From: Bacillota bacterium
GTDB taxonomy: Bacteria; Bacillota; Clostridia; Lachnospirales; Lachnospiraceae
Reading direction: 5' to 3'
Assembly: GCA_023413555.1 (NCBI GenBank)
Contig: JAEZPG010000025.1
Location: 1-17,273 of the forward strand
DNA length: 17,273 nucleotides
In this document: positions 1 to 7,046 of the stretch, piece after piece
Layout: the number at the start of each line of letters is the position of its first letter
How positions within the stretch are numbered: the stretch's first letter is position 1
Made by a program: the position numbers and the translations under genes
The notes under the pieces: model-generated
What the model saw: only the letters and a program-made list of their open reading frames with translations
Told to the model about the DNA's origin: nothing
Database searches by the model: none

Positions 1-108
1 GCCGGAGGCAAATCAGATAATGTTAAGCTTGGCTTTGATGCATTTTTTGGTACGTTAGGTTCAGGTGCTGCAGTTATATCTGCAGTTGTTGCAGCAGCAG
101 TAGGTTGA
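1..108 (+). CDS. C-terminal part of a RiPP precursor peptide (5' truncated by window edge)
   Basis: Frame 1 is open from the first base to TGA at 106-108. It encodes the tail of a peptide beginning Ala-Gly-Gly-Lys, that is, the end of a double-glycine leader followed by a core of 32 residues. The core begins KSDNVKLGFD, contains AFFGTLGSGAA and ends SAVVAAAVG. It has no cysteine, only three Ser/Thr residues, and is hydrophobic with small residues. It is a clear paralogue of the complete precursor at 140-469: both have Gly-Gly-Lys at the junction, a GTL segment and the VAAAVG end. The leader and start lie outside the window. By comparison with its neighbour it is inferred to be cut after Gly-Gly by the C39 transporter at 4880-7030 and secreted. 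Identification as a precursor is firm; its activity is unknown. Confidence 0.85.
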   Translation, partial: AGGKSDNVKLGFDAFFGTLGSGAAVISAVVAAAVG

Positions 109-109
109 T
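86..109 (+). repeat. Copy 1 of 24-nt direct repeat at precursor gene 3' end
   Basis: These 24 bases match 447-470 with a single mismatch (A at 102, T at 463). They encode the shared VVAAAVG/IVAAAVG terminus, the stop codon and one base beyond. The identity extends through synonymous positions, which points to a fairly recent duplication or gene conversion of the precursor gene rather than convergence. Confidence 0.85.
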
Positions 110-125
110 TAGAAAACCCATTTTG

Positions 126-133
126 AAAGGAGA
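126..133 (+). promoter_or_regulatory. Strong Shine-Dalgarno site of second precursor gene
   Basis: AAAGGAGA lies six bases upstream of the ATG at 140 and fixes that start. Only 31 bases separate this gene from the stop of the preceding precursor, so the two are co-transcribed. A near-consensus site suits a peptide made in large amounts. Confidence 0.8.
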
Positions 134-139
134 TATACT

Positions 140-469
140 ATGAATACACCAAAAGGCGAAATTAATGATAAGATTTTAGAATTAGTAAAGGATGAGGCAA
201 TATTAGCACAAATGGCAGAGGCTAAGAGTCCAGAAGCATGTTATGACATTGTTAAAGATAAGATAGATATCAGCTTTGAGGAATTCAAAGCATCCATGGA
301 AATTGCCATCACTTATGTAAATGAATCCCAGAGTGGCCTTCTCAGCGACGATGATTTAGAGCAGGTTGCTGGAGGAAAAGATGCTGGTGGAATTATGGAC
401 ACTATTTTTGGTGGAATTGGCACATTAGCAGGGGTTGCATCCGCTATTGTTGCAGCAGCAGTTGGTTGA
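140..469 (+). CDS. RiPP precursor peptide with Nif11-like leader and Gly/Ala-rich core
   Basis: This 109-residue peptide has a leader of about 79 residues and a core of 30. The leader looks like the Nif11-related type: an early helix (DKILELVKDEAILAQMAEAK), a middle helix around DISFEEFKASMEIA, and the closing LLSDDDLEQVAGG with the Gly-Gly cleavage site at about 78-79. The core begins with Lys (KDAGGIMDTIF), continues GGIGTLAGVASA and ends IVAAAVG. It has no Cys, one Ser, two Thr, a GxxxG motif (GTLAG) and only Lys1, Asp2 and Asp8 as charged side chains, so it is not cationic. Thioether or heterocycle chemistry is therefore unlikely to dominate. Nif11-type leaders are known to accompany NHLM exporters like the one downstream. 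The mature peptide is inferred to be a secreted, membrane-active hydrophobic peptide, possibly acylated. Confidence 0.88.
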   Translation: MNTPKGEINDKILELVKDEAILAQMAEAKSPEACYDIVKDKIDISFEEFKASMEIAITYVNESQSGLLSDDDLEQVAGGKDAGGIMDTIFGGIGTLAGVASAIVAAAVG

Positions 470-470
470 T
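447..470 (+). repeat. Copy 2 of 24-nt direct repeat at precursor gene 3' end
   Basis: Matches 86-109 in 23 of 24 positions and covers the last codons and stop of the second precursor gene. See the other copy for interpretation. Confidence 0.85.
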
Positions 471-509
471 CTAATTTCGGCTAAGATTTAAAAAAATAAT
501 AGTACATAG

Positions 510-543
510 AAGTGTCGGGGAGGAGCTTCCGTTCCCGACACTT
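510..543 (+). terminator. Stem-loop between precursor and biosynthetic genes (attenuator or processing site)
   Basis: The arm AGTGTCGGG (511-519) pairs perfectly with CCCGACACT (534-542), extended by A510-T543. Inside it, 520-521 can pair with 532-533 and GGA 522-524 with TCC 528-530 around a GCT loop, giving a nearly continuous hairpin. The bases after it (TGTGCTATTAAAGTC) do not form a run of T, so this is not a classical complete terminator. By analogy with other bacteriocin operons, a partial terminator or 3'-end stabiliser here would let precursor mRNA exceed the enzyme mRNA. The structure is seen; its role is inferred. The 107-base gap holding it (470-576) contains no gene. Confidence 0.65.
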
Positions 544-576
544 GTGCTATTAAAGTCTATTTTACAGGGTGGTAAT

Positions 577-2061
577 ATGAACGAGAATTTTTATTATCGG
601 AAAATGGATCATTGTGATATAGAATCCTTAAAGGTATTAGATACAATCAGAGACCTGGTACTGTATGTAGCCGATACATTTGGAGAGAAGAAAGCACTTT
701 GCAGTAAAACAGAAGACCTGACATATGCGCAGCTAAAGGAACATACTTTTAGAATTGCATCATTTTTGTCTGCAAAGCTTGAAAAAGGAACCTGTATAGC
801 TGTTTTGTGTGATCCATCTGTAGCATGGATGGAGGCTTTTCTTGGCATTACCAGTGGTGGAATGACGGCAGTTTTGATTCCACCAGCAATGCCTCCAGAG
901 GTGATTTGTGAACTTATGAGAATTACCAACACAAAAGGTGTCATATATGGAAAAGAGTATGTAGGAAATGTGGAATTAATAAATAAGAGTGTGCAGCTGG
1001 AGCTTTGTATTGCATTAGAACAAGTCTGTCGGGAAGAAGGGCAAAAAGTAGAGATGGTAGCGGAAATCGATCCAGACTCTATGGCAGCTTTCTTTTTTAC
1101 TACCGGAACCACGGGAGCAAATAAATGCGTTCCACTGTCACATAAGGTCATTATGAGAAATGCTTATAATGGCATGTTAGGTATGCCGTCCCATAAGGAA
1201 GATGTATGTCTTGCAATTCTTCCTTTTTTCCATGTGTTCGGCTTGATACGCAGTGTTCTTACCTTCTTATATGAAGGAGGAACCGTTTATCTTACTGAAA
1301 ACATGAAGACGTTTATTGCAGATTTACAATGGGCAAAACCAACTACATTAGTTCTTGTGCCATCTTTAGCAGAGAGTCTGTGTGGACTGGCTAGTAAAAA
1401 AGGTAGTGAAGTTCTGGGTGGACGATTAAGAACTATCATTACCGGTGGATCTGCAATGAAACCAAAAACGAAAGTGGAATTCTTAAGGTATGGCATCGAA
1501 ATGCTACAAGGGTATGGATTGACAGAAGCTTCTATGATAGCAGGGAATACGGATACGGATAAGCACCTAGACTCTGTGGGGAAACCATATCCAGGAACTG
1601 AGGTTATGATTCTAGATGGTGAGATTTTGATTAAAGGCGACAATGTATTCAAAGGATATTTTAACCCTAAGGATAACGAGATGGTCTTTGAGAATGGATG
1701 GTACCATACTGGAGATCTTGGTTATATTGATGAAGATGGATACTTGTACCTAGTAGGAAGAAAGAAATTTGTCATTATTACTGAGAATGGTGAGAATATA
1801 AGTCCTGAAGAGTTGGAAAAGAGAATTGATGCTATAGAGGGTGTAGAAGAGTCTCTTATCTATGAAGCCAAAACAGACAGGGGAAAGGCAATTTTAGCAG
1901 TTGATATTTATGCTCCTGGTCTTTCGCAAAAGGATTGCGAAGATAAAGTACTAGAACTTAATCGAGAATTGCCAGAGTCTCACAGGGTATATAGCATACA
2001 TAAGGTGGAAGAACCCTTGCCAAGAAATGCAGGAAAGAAAATCATTCGGAAAAGAGTATAG
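577..2061 (+). CDS. AMP-forming acyl ligase (ANL superfamily), probably loads the adjacent ACP
   Basis: The 494-residue protein is a full-length adenylating enzyme. The P-loop-like motif FFFTTGTTGANK is at about residues 172-183, followed by GYGLTEAS, then YHTGDLGYIDEDG and GRKKFVIITENGENISPEELE at the hinge, and the C-terminal catalytic lysine segment PRNAGKKIIRK close to the end. The family activates carboxylic acids as acyl-AMP and passes them to CoA or to a carrier-protein thiol. The carrier-protein gene starts ten bases after the stop, which favours ACP loading. The ATG at 577 is chosen because it follows AGGGTGG (566-572); a GTG at 544 would start right at the foot of the hairpin and lacks a good site. 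Which acid is activated (fatty, amino or aryl) cannot be read from the sequence. Confidence 0.85.
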   Translation: MNENFYYRKMDHCDIESLKVLDTIRDLVLYVADTFGEKKALCSKTEDLTYAQLKEHTFRIASFLSAKLEKGTCIAVLCDPSVAWMEAFLGITSGGMTAVLIPPAMPPEVICELMRITNTKGVIYGKEYVGNVELINKSVQLELCIALEQVCREEGQKVEMVAEIDPDSMAAFFFTTGTTGANKCVPLSHKVIMRNAYNGMLGMPSHKEDVCLAILPFFHVFGLIRSVLTFLYEGGTVYLTENMKTFIADLQWAKPTTLVLVPSLAESLCGLASKKGSEVLGGRLRTIITGGSAMKPKTKVEFLRYGIEMLQGYGLTEASMIAGNTDTDKHLDSVGKPYPGTEVMILDGEILIKGDNVFKGYFNPKDNEMVFENGWYHTGDLGYIDEDGYLYLVGRKKFVIITENGENISPEELEKRIDAIEGVEESLIYEAKTDRGKAILAVDIYAPGLSQKDCEDKVLELNRELPESHRVYSIHKVEEPLPRNAGKKIIRKRV

Positions 2062-2071
2062 GACAAGTCAT

Positions 2072-2305
2072 ATGATTGATGAAAAACTACTTAAAATATT
2101 AGAAGGTTATAATGAGAATAAGTTAGAGCTATCCTTAATTACCCATGATACCACATTAATTGGGGATATTGGGTTATCATCTCTTGAACTTATTATGATA
2201 GTTTGTGACATCGAAAAGGTATACAATGTCGAAATATCCATTGATGATGTAGCAGATTTTATTACAGTTGGGGATATGATTTCTTATCTGCAAAGGAGAG
2301 CATAG
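2072..2305 (+). CDS. Acyl carrier protein
   Basis: A 77-residue acidic, helical protein with the carrier-protein signature DIGLSSLELIMIV. Ser37 in SSLEL is the expected phosphopantetheine attachment site, with Ser in place of the usual Asp before it. The following helix region IEKVYNVEISIDDVADFITV fits the fold. The ATG at 2072 is preceded by AGGA (2060-2063); an in-frame upstream start at 2027 would overlap the ligase gene and add a non-homologous tail. It lies between the acyl ligase and the GNAT gene, so it is inferred to carry the activated acyl group from one to the other. It could alternatively carry an amino acid or hydroxy acid. Confidence 0.88.
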   Translation: MIDEKLLKILEGYNENKLELSLITHDTTLIGDIGLSSLELIMIVCDIEKVYNVEISIDDVADFITVGDMISYLQRRA

Positions 2306-2306
2306 C

Positions 2307-3239
2307 ATGGAACTGCATGTAAAGAAAGCCAATATACTTGAGCAGATGGTTTTGCAGAATATTGCACAGGATGCCTTTTTGCAACTATCCGGCGGAATGA
2401 TGAAAGAGAAAAGGGATACATTTCTTGCTATTTATAACGGACTTAATCCCGTTGGTTGTGCGGTTTTATTGGCCAGAAATTGTCCTTCGGATGGTTTGGA
2501 GATACAATGTATTCACATATTTAAAGAATATAGAGGCAGACATTATGCAAAAGAGTGTATTACAGTAATTAAGGACTATACAAAGCAGGCAGGTTATACC
2601 TGTTTGTATGTAAGGCTGGTAGAGTCACATCAATACGCGGAGGTACTTAAAGCCGTGCTTAGGTATTCTGGATTTTCCCCATACGACAAGGCGGAAATCA
2701 TGAGTTGTAGGGTATCTGGGGAGAATCAGGTTATTTGGCAAGAAACCCTGGGTAAGTATTATGATAAACTAGGTGCATGGCTGGAGCGGCAAGGAATCAA
2801 GACGGTTAGCTTTGCTGAAGCCAACGAAGAACTGATCCATAAACTACTACATGATAAAGGGCTTGAATTTGATAGCAGATATAATATCGAATCAATATGC
2901 CAGAATACCCAAGGGATATTCTTGAAGGATGCAAGCTTTATTGCCTATCGGAATGATACACCAGTAGCAATCACCATGCTGTTGGAAGCAGATGAAAAAG
3001 CATTGGTATTCCAACTTATCTCTGAAGCCAAAACATATCAGAAAATGGGCACTATTATTCTTCCAATTGTTAAGTCTATGGATTGGTCCTTTAGGAGTAA
3101 ATATGAAAAGGTATCTTTCTGTATCTTCGATTATAATACTCCAATGAAGAAGGTTTCAGATAACATTTTTAGCAAAATGATATACAAACAGACAATACAA
3201 TATTGCTATCGTTGTCAATTAGAAGAGGAGGACAGATAA
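2307..3239 (+). CDS. GNAT-fold acyltransferase, candidate peptide-acylating enzyme
   Basis: The 310-residue protein has an N-terminal GNAT domain. Motif A is IQCIHIFKEYRGRHYAKECI at residues 66-85, with Arg76-Gly77 where the acyl-CoA or phosphopantetheine pyrophosphate binds; the segment LRYSGFSPYDKAEIM (118-132) is the usual final part of the fold. The C-terminal half (about 150-310) may be a second, degenerate GNAT-like domain, as in tandem GNAT proteins, but shows no clear motif. The start follows AAGGAGAG and is one base after the ACP stop, so the two are translationally linked. I recall that GNAT-like enzymes attach fatty acyl groups to Lys or Orn in the selidamide RiPPs; with ligase and ACP alongside, a similar role here is a reasonable inference. 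A role in immunity or in an unrelated acetylation is possible. Confidence 0.75.
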   Translation: MELHVKKANILEQMVLQNIAQDAFLQLSGGMMKEKRDTFLAIYNGLNPVGCAVLLARNCPSDGLEIQCIHIFKEYRGRHYAKECITVIKDYTKQAGYTCLYVRLVESHQYAEVLKAVLRYSGFSPYDKAEIMSCRVSGENQVIWQETLGKYYDKLGAWLERQGIKTVSFAEANEELIHKLLHDKGLEFDSRYNIESICQNTQGIFLKDASFIAYRNDTPVAITMLLEADEKALVFQLISEAKTYQKMGTIILPIVKSMDWSFRSKYEKVSFCIFDYNTPMKKVSDNIFSKMIYKQTIQYCYRCQLEEEDR

Positions 3240-3240
3240 C

Positions 3241-4878
3241 ATGTCGGGAATATTCAGAAAAGCTGCTTTAGACAGACTATCATCTCCGGAGCAGTTAGAC
3301 AAGCAGATTAAGATTACGTCTCCTATGCTATGGCTGGCAGCAGGTGGTGTAATGCTTGCACTGGCGGCTGTAGTTATTTGGGGATGCTTTGGAAGTCTGC
3401 CAGAGAAAGTAGATATAAATGGTATATTAATGCAGGATGGGTACTATCAGGGTATCTATGCAGAGACATCTGGGGCGGTAGAGATGTATGTGAAGAATGG
3501 AGACAGTGTACATAAGGGAGATGTTGTTGCCCAAATCAAAGCCGAGGATGTAGAGAAAAAGGTTAAGGACATGGAAAATGTGATCTTAGGAATAGAGAGC
3601 ATTACTTTAACCAGTACCAGTGATACAGCACTATCTGAAGCAAGTCCATTATTGGAGATTAAACAGGGATATAAAAATACCACAGCAAAGGATCAATATA
3701 AGCTTCAGCTGAAGTCAATGGAAGTTCAATATGAAGCAAAAAAAAGCGAGGTAGAAAACCTAAAGAAACAATATAAAGCAGCAGAAGCAGCGTATTTAAA
3801 CTATATGGGCAATGATGCCTATAATAAAGTATATTTTGATTATCAAGAGGCAGTTGCAAAGACAGATACAGCTACGAATGCTTACGCATCAACCATGACT
3901 ACAGTAAATGAGGCTGCCGCCAATTATAGTAAAGCATTGCAAGCATATGGAGAAAGCAATAGTGTAACGATTGCAGCCAAAGAAAGCTATGATCAAGCAG
4001 TCAAGGCGTCAGAAGAGGCCAAGAAGACATATGAAAAGGAAAAGAAGAATTTATCTGCGAGAAAAAAAGCATATGAGAAAGCTTACAAATCGCAGAATGC
4101 AGACTCCGCTGACAAGCAGGCATTATATAATACATTTAATGAAAAGAGTACCCTATATAATGCTGGAAGAAATGAGCTTCTATCAATACAAAGTTCCATT
4201 AATAATCTTAAGATGCAAATAGACTCCCAACAAGTAGCCGATGACTATCAGACTGCCACAGCAGAAGAGAATTTTCAGGCAACAAAAGACGCTCTTCTTA
4301 GACAGTACAAGGGAGAGTTAGAGAATTTAAAAGCATCTCAGAATAATCTGCAGGTCCTTGCCACTGTAGATGGAACTATTAGTTCAGTTGCAGTGGATGG
4401 AAATCAACCAATATCAGCAGGAACCTGTGTGGCACGAATCAATGTGACAAACTCAGAGACCAAACATATCGTATGTTTTGTTCCTCTTTCTGAGGTAAAG
4501 AAGATGAAGGTAGGCATGGAAGTCACAATGACTCCAAGCGGTGTCAGTGAACAGGAATATGGCCATTTAGTGGGAACCGTAGAAGACATTGCAGAGAACA
4601 ATGCAAGCGTCTATGAGATGACAAAAGCTTTAGGAGATGATCTGCTTGTGAATCAATATCAACAGCAGGGCGCTTCTGTGAGAGTTATTCTTTCTATTAC
4701 CCCAGATGAGAAAGCAACCAATGGCTTTAAGTGGTCCAATAGTAAAGGAAGTGACTTAGAAATCACTGACAATACGGTTGTAATAGGAAAAGTAATTACA
4801 GATCGATATGCACCAATCACTAAATTACTACCTTGGCTGAAGGAGATGATGACTTCAACAGGAAAAGAGGAGGAATAG
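3241..4878 (+). CDS. HlyD-like membrane fusion protein of the NHLM bacteriocin exporter
   Basis: The 545-residue protein has a short cytoplasmic N-terminus, one membrane segment (about 29-50, MLWLAAGGVMLALAAVVIWG), a first lipoyl-like half domain (about 71-102, ending GDSVHKGDVVAQI), a long Ala/Lys/Glu-rich coiled coil (about 150-370), and a second lipoyl half (about 371-400, VDGTISSVAVDGNQPISAGT) followed by a beta-barrel region. This is the HlyD adaptor plan. The N-terminal sequence style and the following C39-ABC and ABC genes match the NHLM secretion-protein family. It is expected to sit in the membrane with the two ABC proteins and guide the peptide outward. The helical region is long, so the protein is larger than many adaptors. 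A strong GAGGAGG site (3225-3231) overlaps the end of the upstream gene. Confidence 0.88.
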   Translation: MSGIFRKAALDRLSSPEQLDKQIKITSPMLWLAAGGVMLALAAVVIWGCFGSLPEKVDINGILMQDGYYQGIYAETSGAVEMYVKNGDSVHKGDVVAQIKAEDVEKKVKDMENVILGIESITLTSTSDTALSEASPLLEIKQGYKNTTAKDQYKLQLKSMEVQYEAKKSEVENLKKQYKAAEAAYLNYMGNDAYNKVYFDYQEAVAKTDTATNAYASTMTTVNEAAANYSKALQAYGESNSVTIAAKESYDQAVKASEEAKKTYEKEKKNLSARKKAYEKAYKSQNADSADKQALYNTFNEKSTLYNAGRNELLSIQSSINNLKMQIDSQQVADDYQTATAEENFQATKDALLRQYKGELENLKASQNNLQVLATVDGTISSVAVDGNQPISAGTCVARINVTNSETKHIVCFVPLSEVKKMKVGMEVTMTPSGVSEQEYGHLVGTVEDIAENNASVYEMTKALGDDLLVNQYQQQGASVRVILSITPDEKATNGFKWSNSKGSDLEITDNTVVIGKVITDRYAPITKLLPWLKEMMTSTGKEEE

Positions 4879-4879
4879 T

Positions 4880-7030
4880 ATGAAGAATTGCTATAAAAAG
4901 ACTCCTACTATTTTTCAAATGGAATGTACGGAATGTGGAGCTGCTTCTCTGGCAATGATCATGGGATATTACGGAAAATATATTCCTTTGGATAAAGTTC
5001 GTGTTGACACTGGCGTAAGTCGTGACGGCTGTAAAGCCAGTAAGATTTTGCAGGGAGCCAGAAAGTACCAATTTGAAGCCTGTGGCTACCGCCTTGGAGT
5101 GGAAGCTTTAAAAAAGGAAACAAGATTACCTTGTATCATACATTGGAATTTTAATCATTTTGTTGTATTTGAAGGGATTAAAGGAAAGAATGCTTACATA
5201 AATGATCCAGCGCATGGACGGAGAAAGTTGACTATAACAGAACTGGATGAAGGGTTTACAGGGGTTGCATTATTTATCAAACCTGGTGAAGGCTTTACCA
5301 AGGAGAAAAAAACAGATTCCATGGTTTCTTCCATTTACCGTCGTCTAAGAAATGAAAAAAATACAGTTCTTTACCTTCTTCTGTTAGGAGTACTTTTAGT
5401 ATTTCCGGGAATACTGATGCCTATCTTTTCCCAGGTATTTATTGATGACATTCTGATTGGTGGAAGTGAAAGATGGATTAGACCGTTGATTATCGCTATG
5501 GTAGGAACTGCAGTATTCCAGTTTATATTTGGCTACTATCGGGACTTTCTTCTGGTGAAGTTTCAGAATAAACTTTCCCTAGTTTCTGGGTACAAGTTTC
5601 TGACACACCTTTTTAGACTTCCTATGACATTTTTTGACCAAAGGTATGCTGGAGATATTGCAGGTCGAATCAACAATAATAACAGCGTTTGTGAGTTTAT
5701 AGCTGGAGATCTTACGCAAAATATCCTAAATCTTTTTGTGTCCTTGATTTATCTGATACTGTTGCTGATATACAGCCCAATCCTAACCTTTATTGGAATT
5801 GTGACCATTGTTATTAATTTTGCAGTAATCAAAATCACCTCCAGTCAGATCGCCCGTTCTGTTATGAAGATGAAGCAGGATGAAGGTAAGATGATGGGTG
5901 TGTTAGTTTCAGGGATCAATATTATCTCTACATTAAAAGCATCCGGAGTGGAAAGTAATTATACAAGTCGTGTTTTGGGTTATTATGCAAAATCGGAAAC
6001 GAGAAAACAATCTTATGGTAAGCTGCAACAAATTGTAAATGCACTGCCTGAGCTTACCAATCAAATGTGTACCGTACTTGTACTGATGATTGGTGGTATT
6101 CTGGTAATCCGTGGGAATATGACAGCCGGTATGCTGGTGGCCTTTAATTCCCTGCTTAGCTCCTTTGTAAAGCCAGTTAATGCTATGCTAGGATTTATCA
6201 TGAAGCTCCAAGAAATGAAAGCAGATATGAACCGTGTGGACGATATCTTCCGGAATGAGGAGGATCCTATTTACATGGTGAAGAGAAATGATAATGCCGG
6301 AACGGAGAAGCTGTCTGGACAGATTGAGCTCCATGATATCGCCTTTGGATATAGTAGATTGGAAAAACCGCTGGTAACGGACTTTAACTTTAATCTCCAA
6401 AGTGGTAGGAGCATTGCCTTTGTAGGTGCCTCTGGCAGTGGTAAATCCACTGTTTCTAAGATTATCAGTGGCTTATATCTGCCTTGGGAGGGTGACATTA
6501 AGGTGGATGGAGAATCTCTTACTAAAGTTCCAAAGGAGATTATCTCTAGTTCCATTTCTACAGTTAGCCAGGAAATCTCATTGTTTGCAGGGACCATCAA
6601 GGAGAATATCACCATGTGGAACAAGAGTATCCGAGACGAAGATATTATAGCCGCAGCCAAGGATGCTTGTATCCACGACGTAATCACCAAAAAACAGGGA
6701 GCCTACGATTATCTATTGACAGAAGGAGGACGAAATCTCAGTGGAGGACAAAGGCAGAGACTTGAAATCGCAAGAGCCTTAGTTACCAATCCGACGATTC
6801 TGATCATGGATGAAGCCACCAGCGCACTAGATGCCATAACAGAGAAAGAAATCGTAGATAATATAAAACGCAGAGGATGTACATGTGTGATAGTGGCGCA
6901 TCGTCTTAGTGCAATCAGAGATTGTGATGAGATAATTGTCATGGAACGCGGGAAGATCGTACAACGGGGGACGCATCAAGCCCTGGTTAATGTTCCTGGA
7001 CATTATCAGAATCTGATCAAGAAGATATAA
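4880..7030 (+). CDS. NHLM-type ABC transporter with N-terminal C39 leader peptidase
   Basis: The 716-residue protein has three parts. The C39 cysteine peptidase (about 1-135) shows FQMECTECGAAS with catalytic Cys19 and Gln13, His93 in NHFVVF and Asp109 in NDPAHG. A transmembrane region (about 160-440) follows. The ATPase domain has Walker A GASGSGKST (516-524), signature LSGGQRQR (620-627), Walker B LIMDE (641-645) and the H-loop His674. All catalytic residues are present. C39 domains cut leaders after Gly-Gly during export, which matches the Gly-Gly sites in both precursors at the start of the window. The gene starts one base after the HlyD stop, with AGAGGAGGA (4866-4874) as ribosome binding site inside the upstream gene. 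Confidence 0.93.
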   Translation: MKNCYKKTPTIFQMECTECGAASLAMIMGYYGKYIPLDKVRVDTGVSRDGCKASKILQGARKYQFEACGYRLGVEALKKETRLPCIIHWNFNHFVVFEGIKGKNAYINDPAHGRRKLTITELDEGFTGVALFIKPGEGFTKEKKTDSMVSSIYRRLRNEKNTVLYLLLLGVLLVFPGILMPIFSQVFIDDILIGGSERWIRPLIIAMVGTAVFQFIFGYYRDFLLVKFQNKLSLVSGYKFLTHLFRLPMTFFDQRYAGDIAGRINNNNSVCEFIAGDLTQNILNLFVSLIYLILLLIYSPILTFIGIVTIVINFAVIKITSSQIARSVMKMKQDEGKMMGVLVSGINIISTLKASGVESNYTSRVLGYYAKSETRKQSYGKLQQIVNALPELTNQMCTVLVLMIGGILVIRGNMTAGMLVAFNSLLSSFVKPVNAMLGFIMKLQEMKADMNRVDDIFRNEEDPIYMVKRNDNAGTEKLSGQIELHDIAFGYSRLEKPLVTDFNFNLQSGRSIAFVGASGSGKSTVSKIISGLYLPWEGDIKVDGESLTKVPKEIISSSISTVSQEISLFAGTIKENITMWNKSIRDEDIIAAAKDACIHDVITKKQGAYDYLLTEGGRNLSGGQRQRLEIARALVTNPTILIMDEATSALDAITEKEIVDNIKRRGCTCVIVAHRLSAIRDCDEIIVMERGKIVQRGTHQALVNVPGHYQNLIKKI

Positions 7031-7033
7031 GGC

Positions 7034-7040
7034 GGAGGTG
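7034..7040 (+). promoter_or_regulatory. Shine-Dalgarno site deciding the start of the second ABC gene
   Basis: GGAGGTG lies six bases before the ATG at 7047. An in-frame GTG at 7038 falls inside this site and so cannot use it; the ATG is preferred. Confidence 0.8.
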
Positions 7041-7046
7041 AGAAGC

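Noticed and set aside
88..101. GCA/CAG triplet run as a microsatellite
   Set aside because: It is only three or four alanine codons in the conserved core end and is explained by the protein sequence.
140..469. Lantibiotic or thiopeptide precursor
   Set aside because: No Cys in either core, very few Ser/Thr, and no LanB/C/M or YcaO-type enzyme in the window.
466..500. Possible promoter after the second precursor gene (TTGATC with AATAAT or TAAGAT)
   Set aside because: Spacing between the elements is either about 10 or 23 bases, not near 17, so it is not a credible promoter.
544..576. GTG start of the acyl ligase at 544
   Set aside because: It lies at the foot of the 510-543 hairpin without a clear ribosome binding site, and the added residues do not look like part of the enzyme. 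ATG 577 after AGGGTGG fits better.
609..1151. Long minus-strand open frames (also 1287-1652, 6271-6690, 15383-15808)
   Set aside because: They lie opposite well-supported genes, have low-complexity translations with no recognisable motif, and lack good ribosome binding sites.
2027..2071. Upstream start for the carrier protein at 2027
   Set aside because: It would overlap the catalytic C-terminus of the ligase gene and add a non-carrier-like tail; ATG 2072 gives a normal 77-residue carrier protein.
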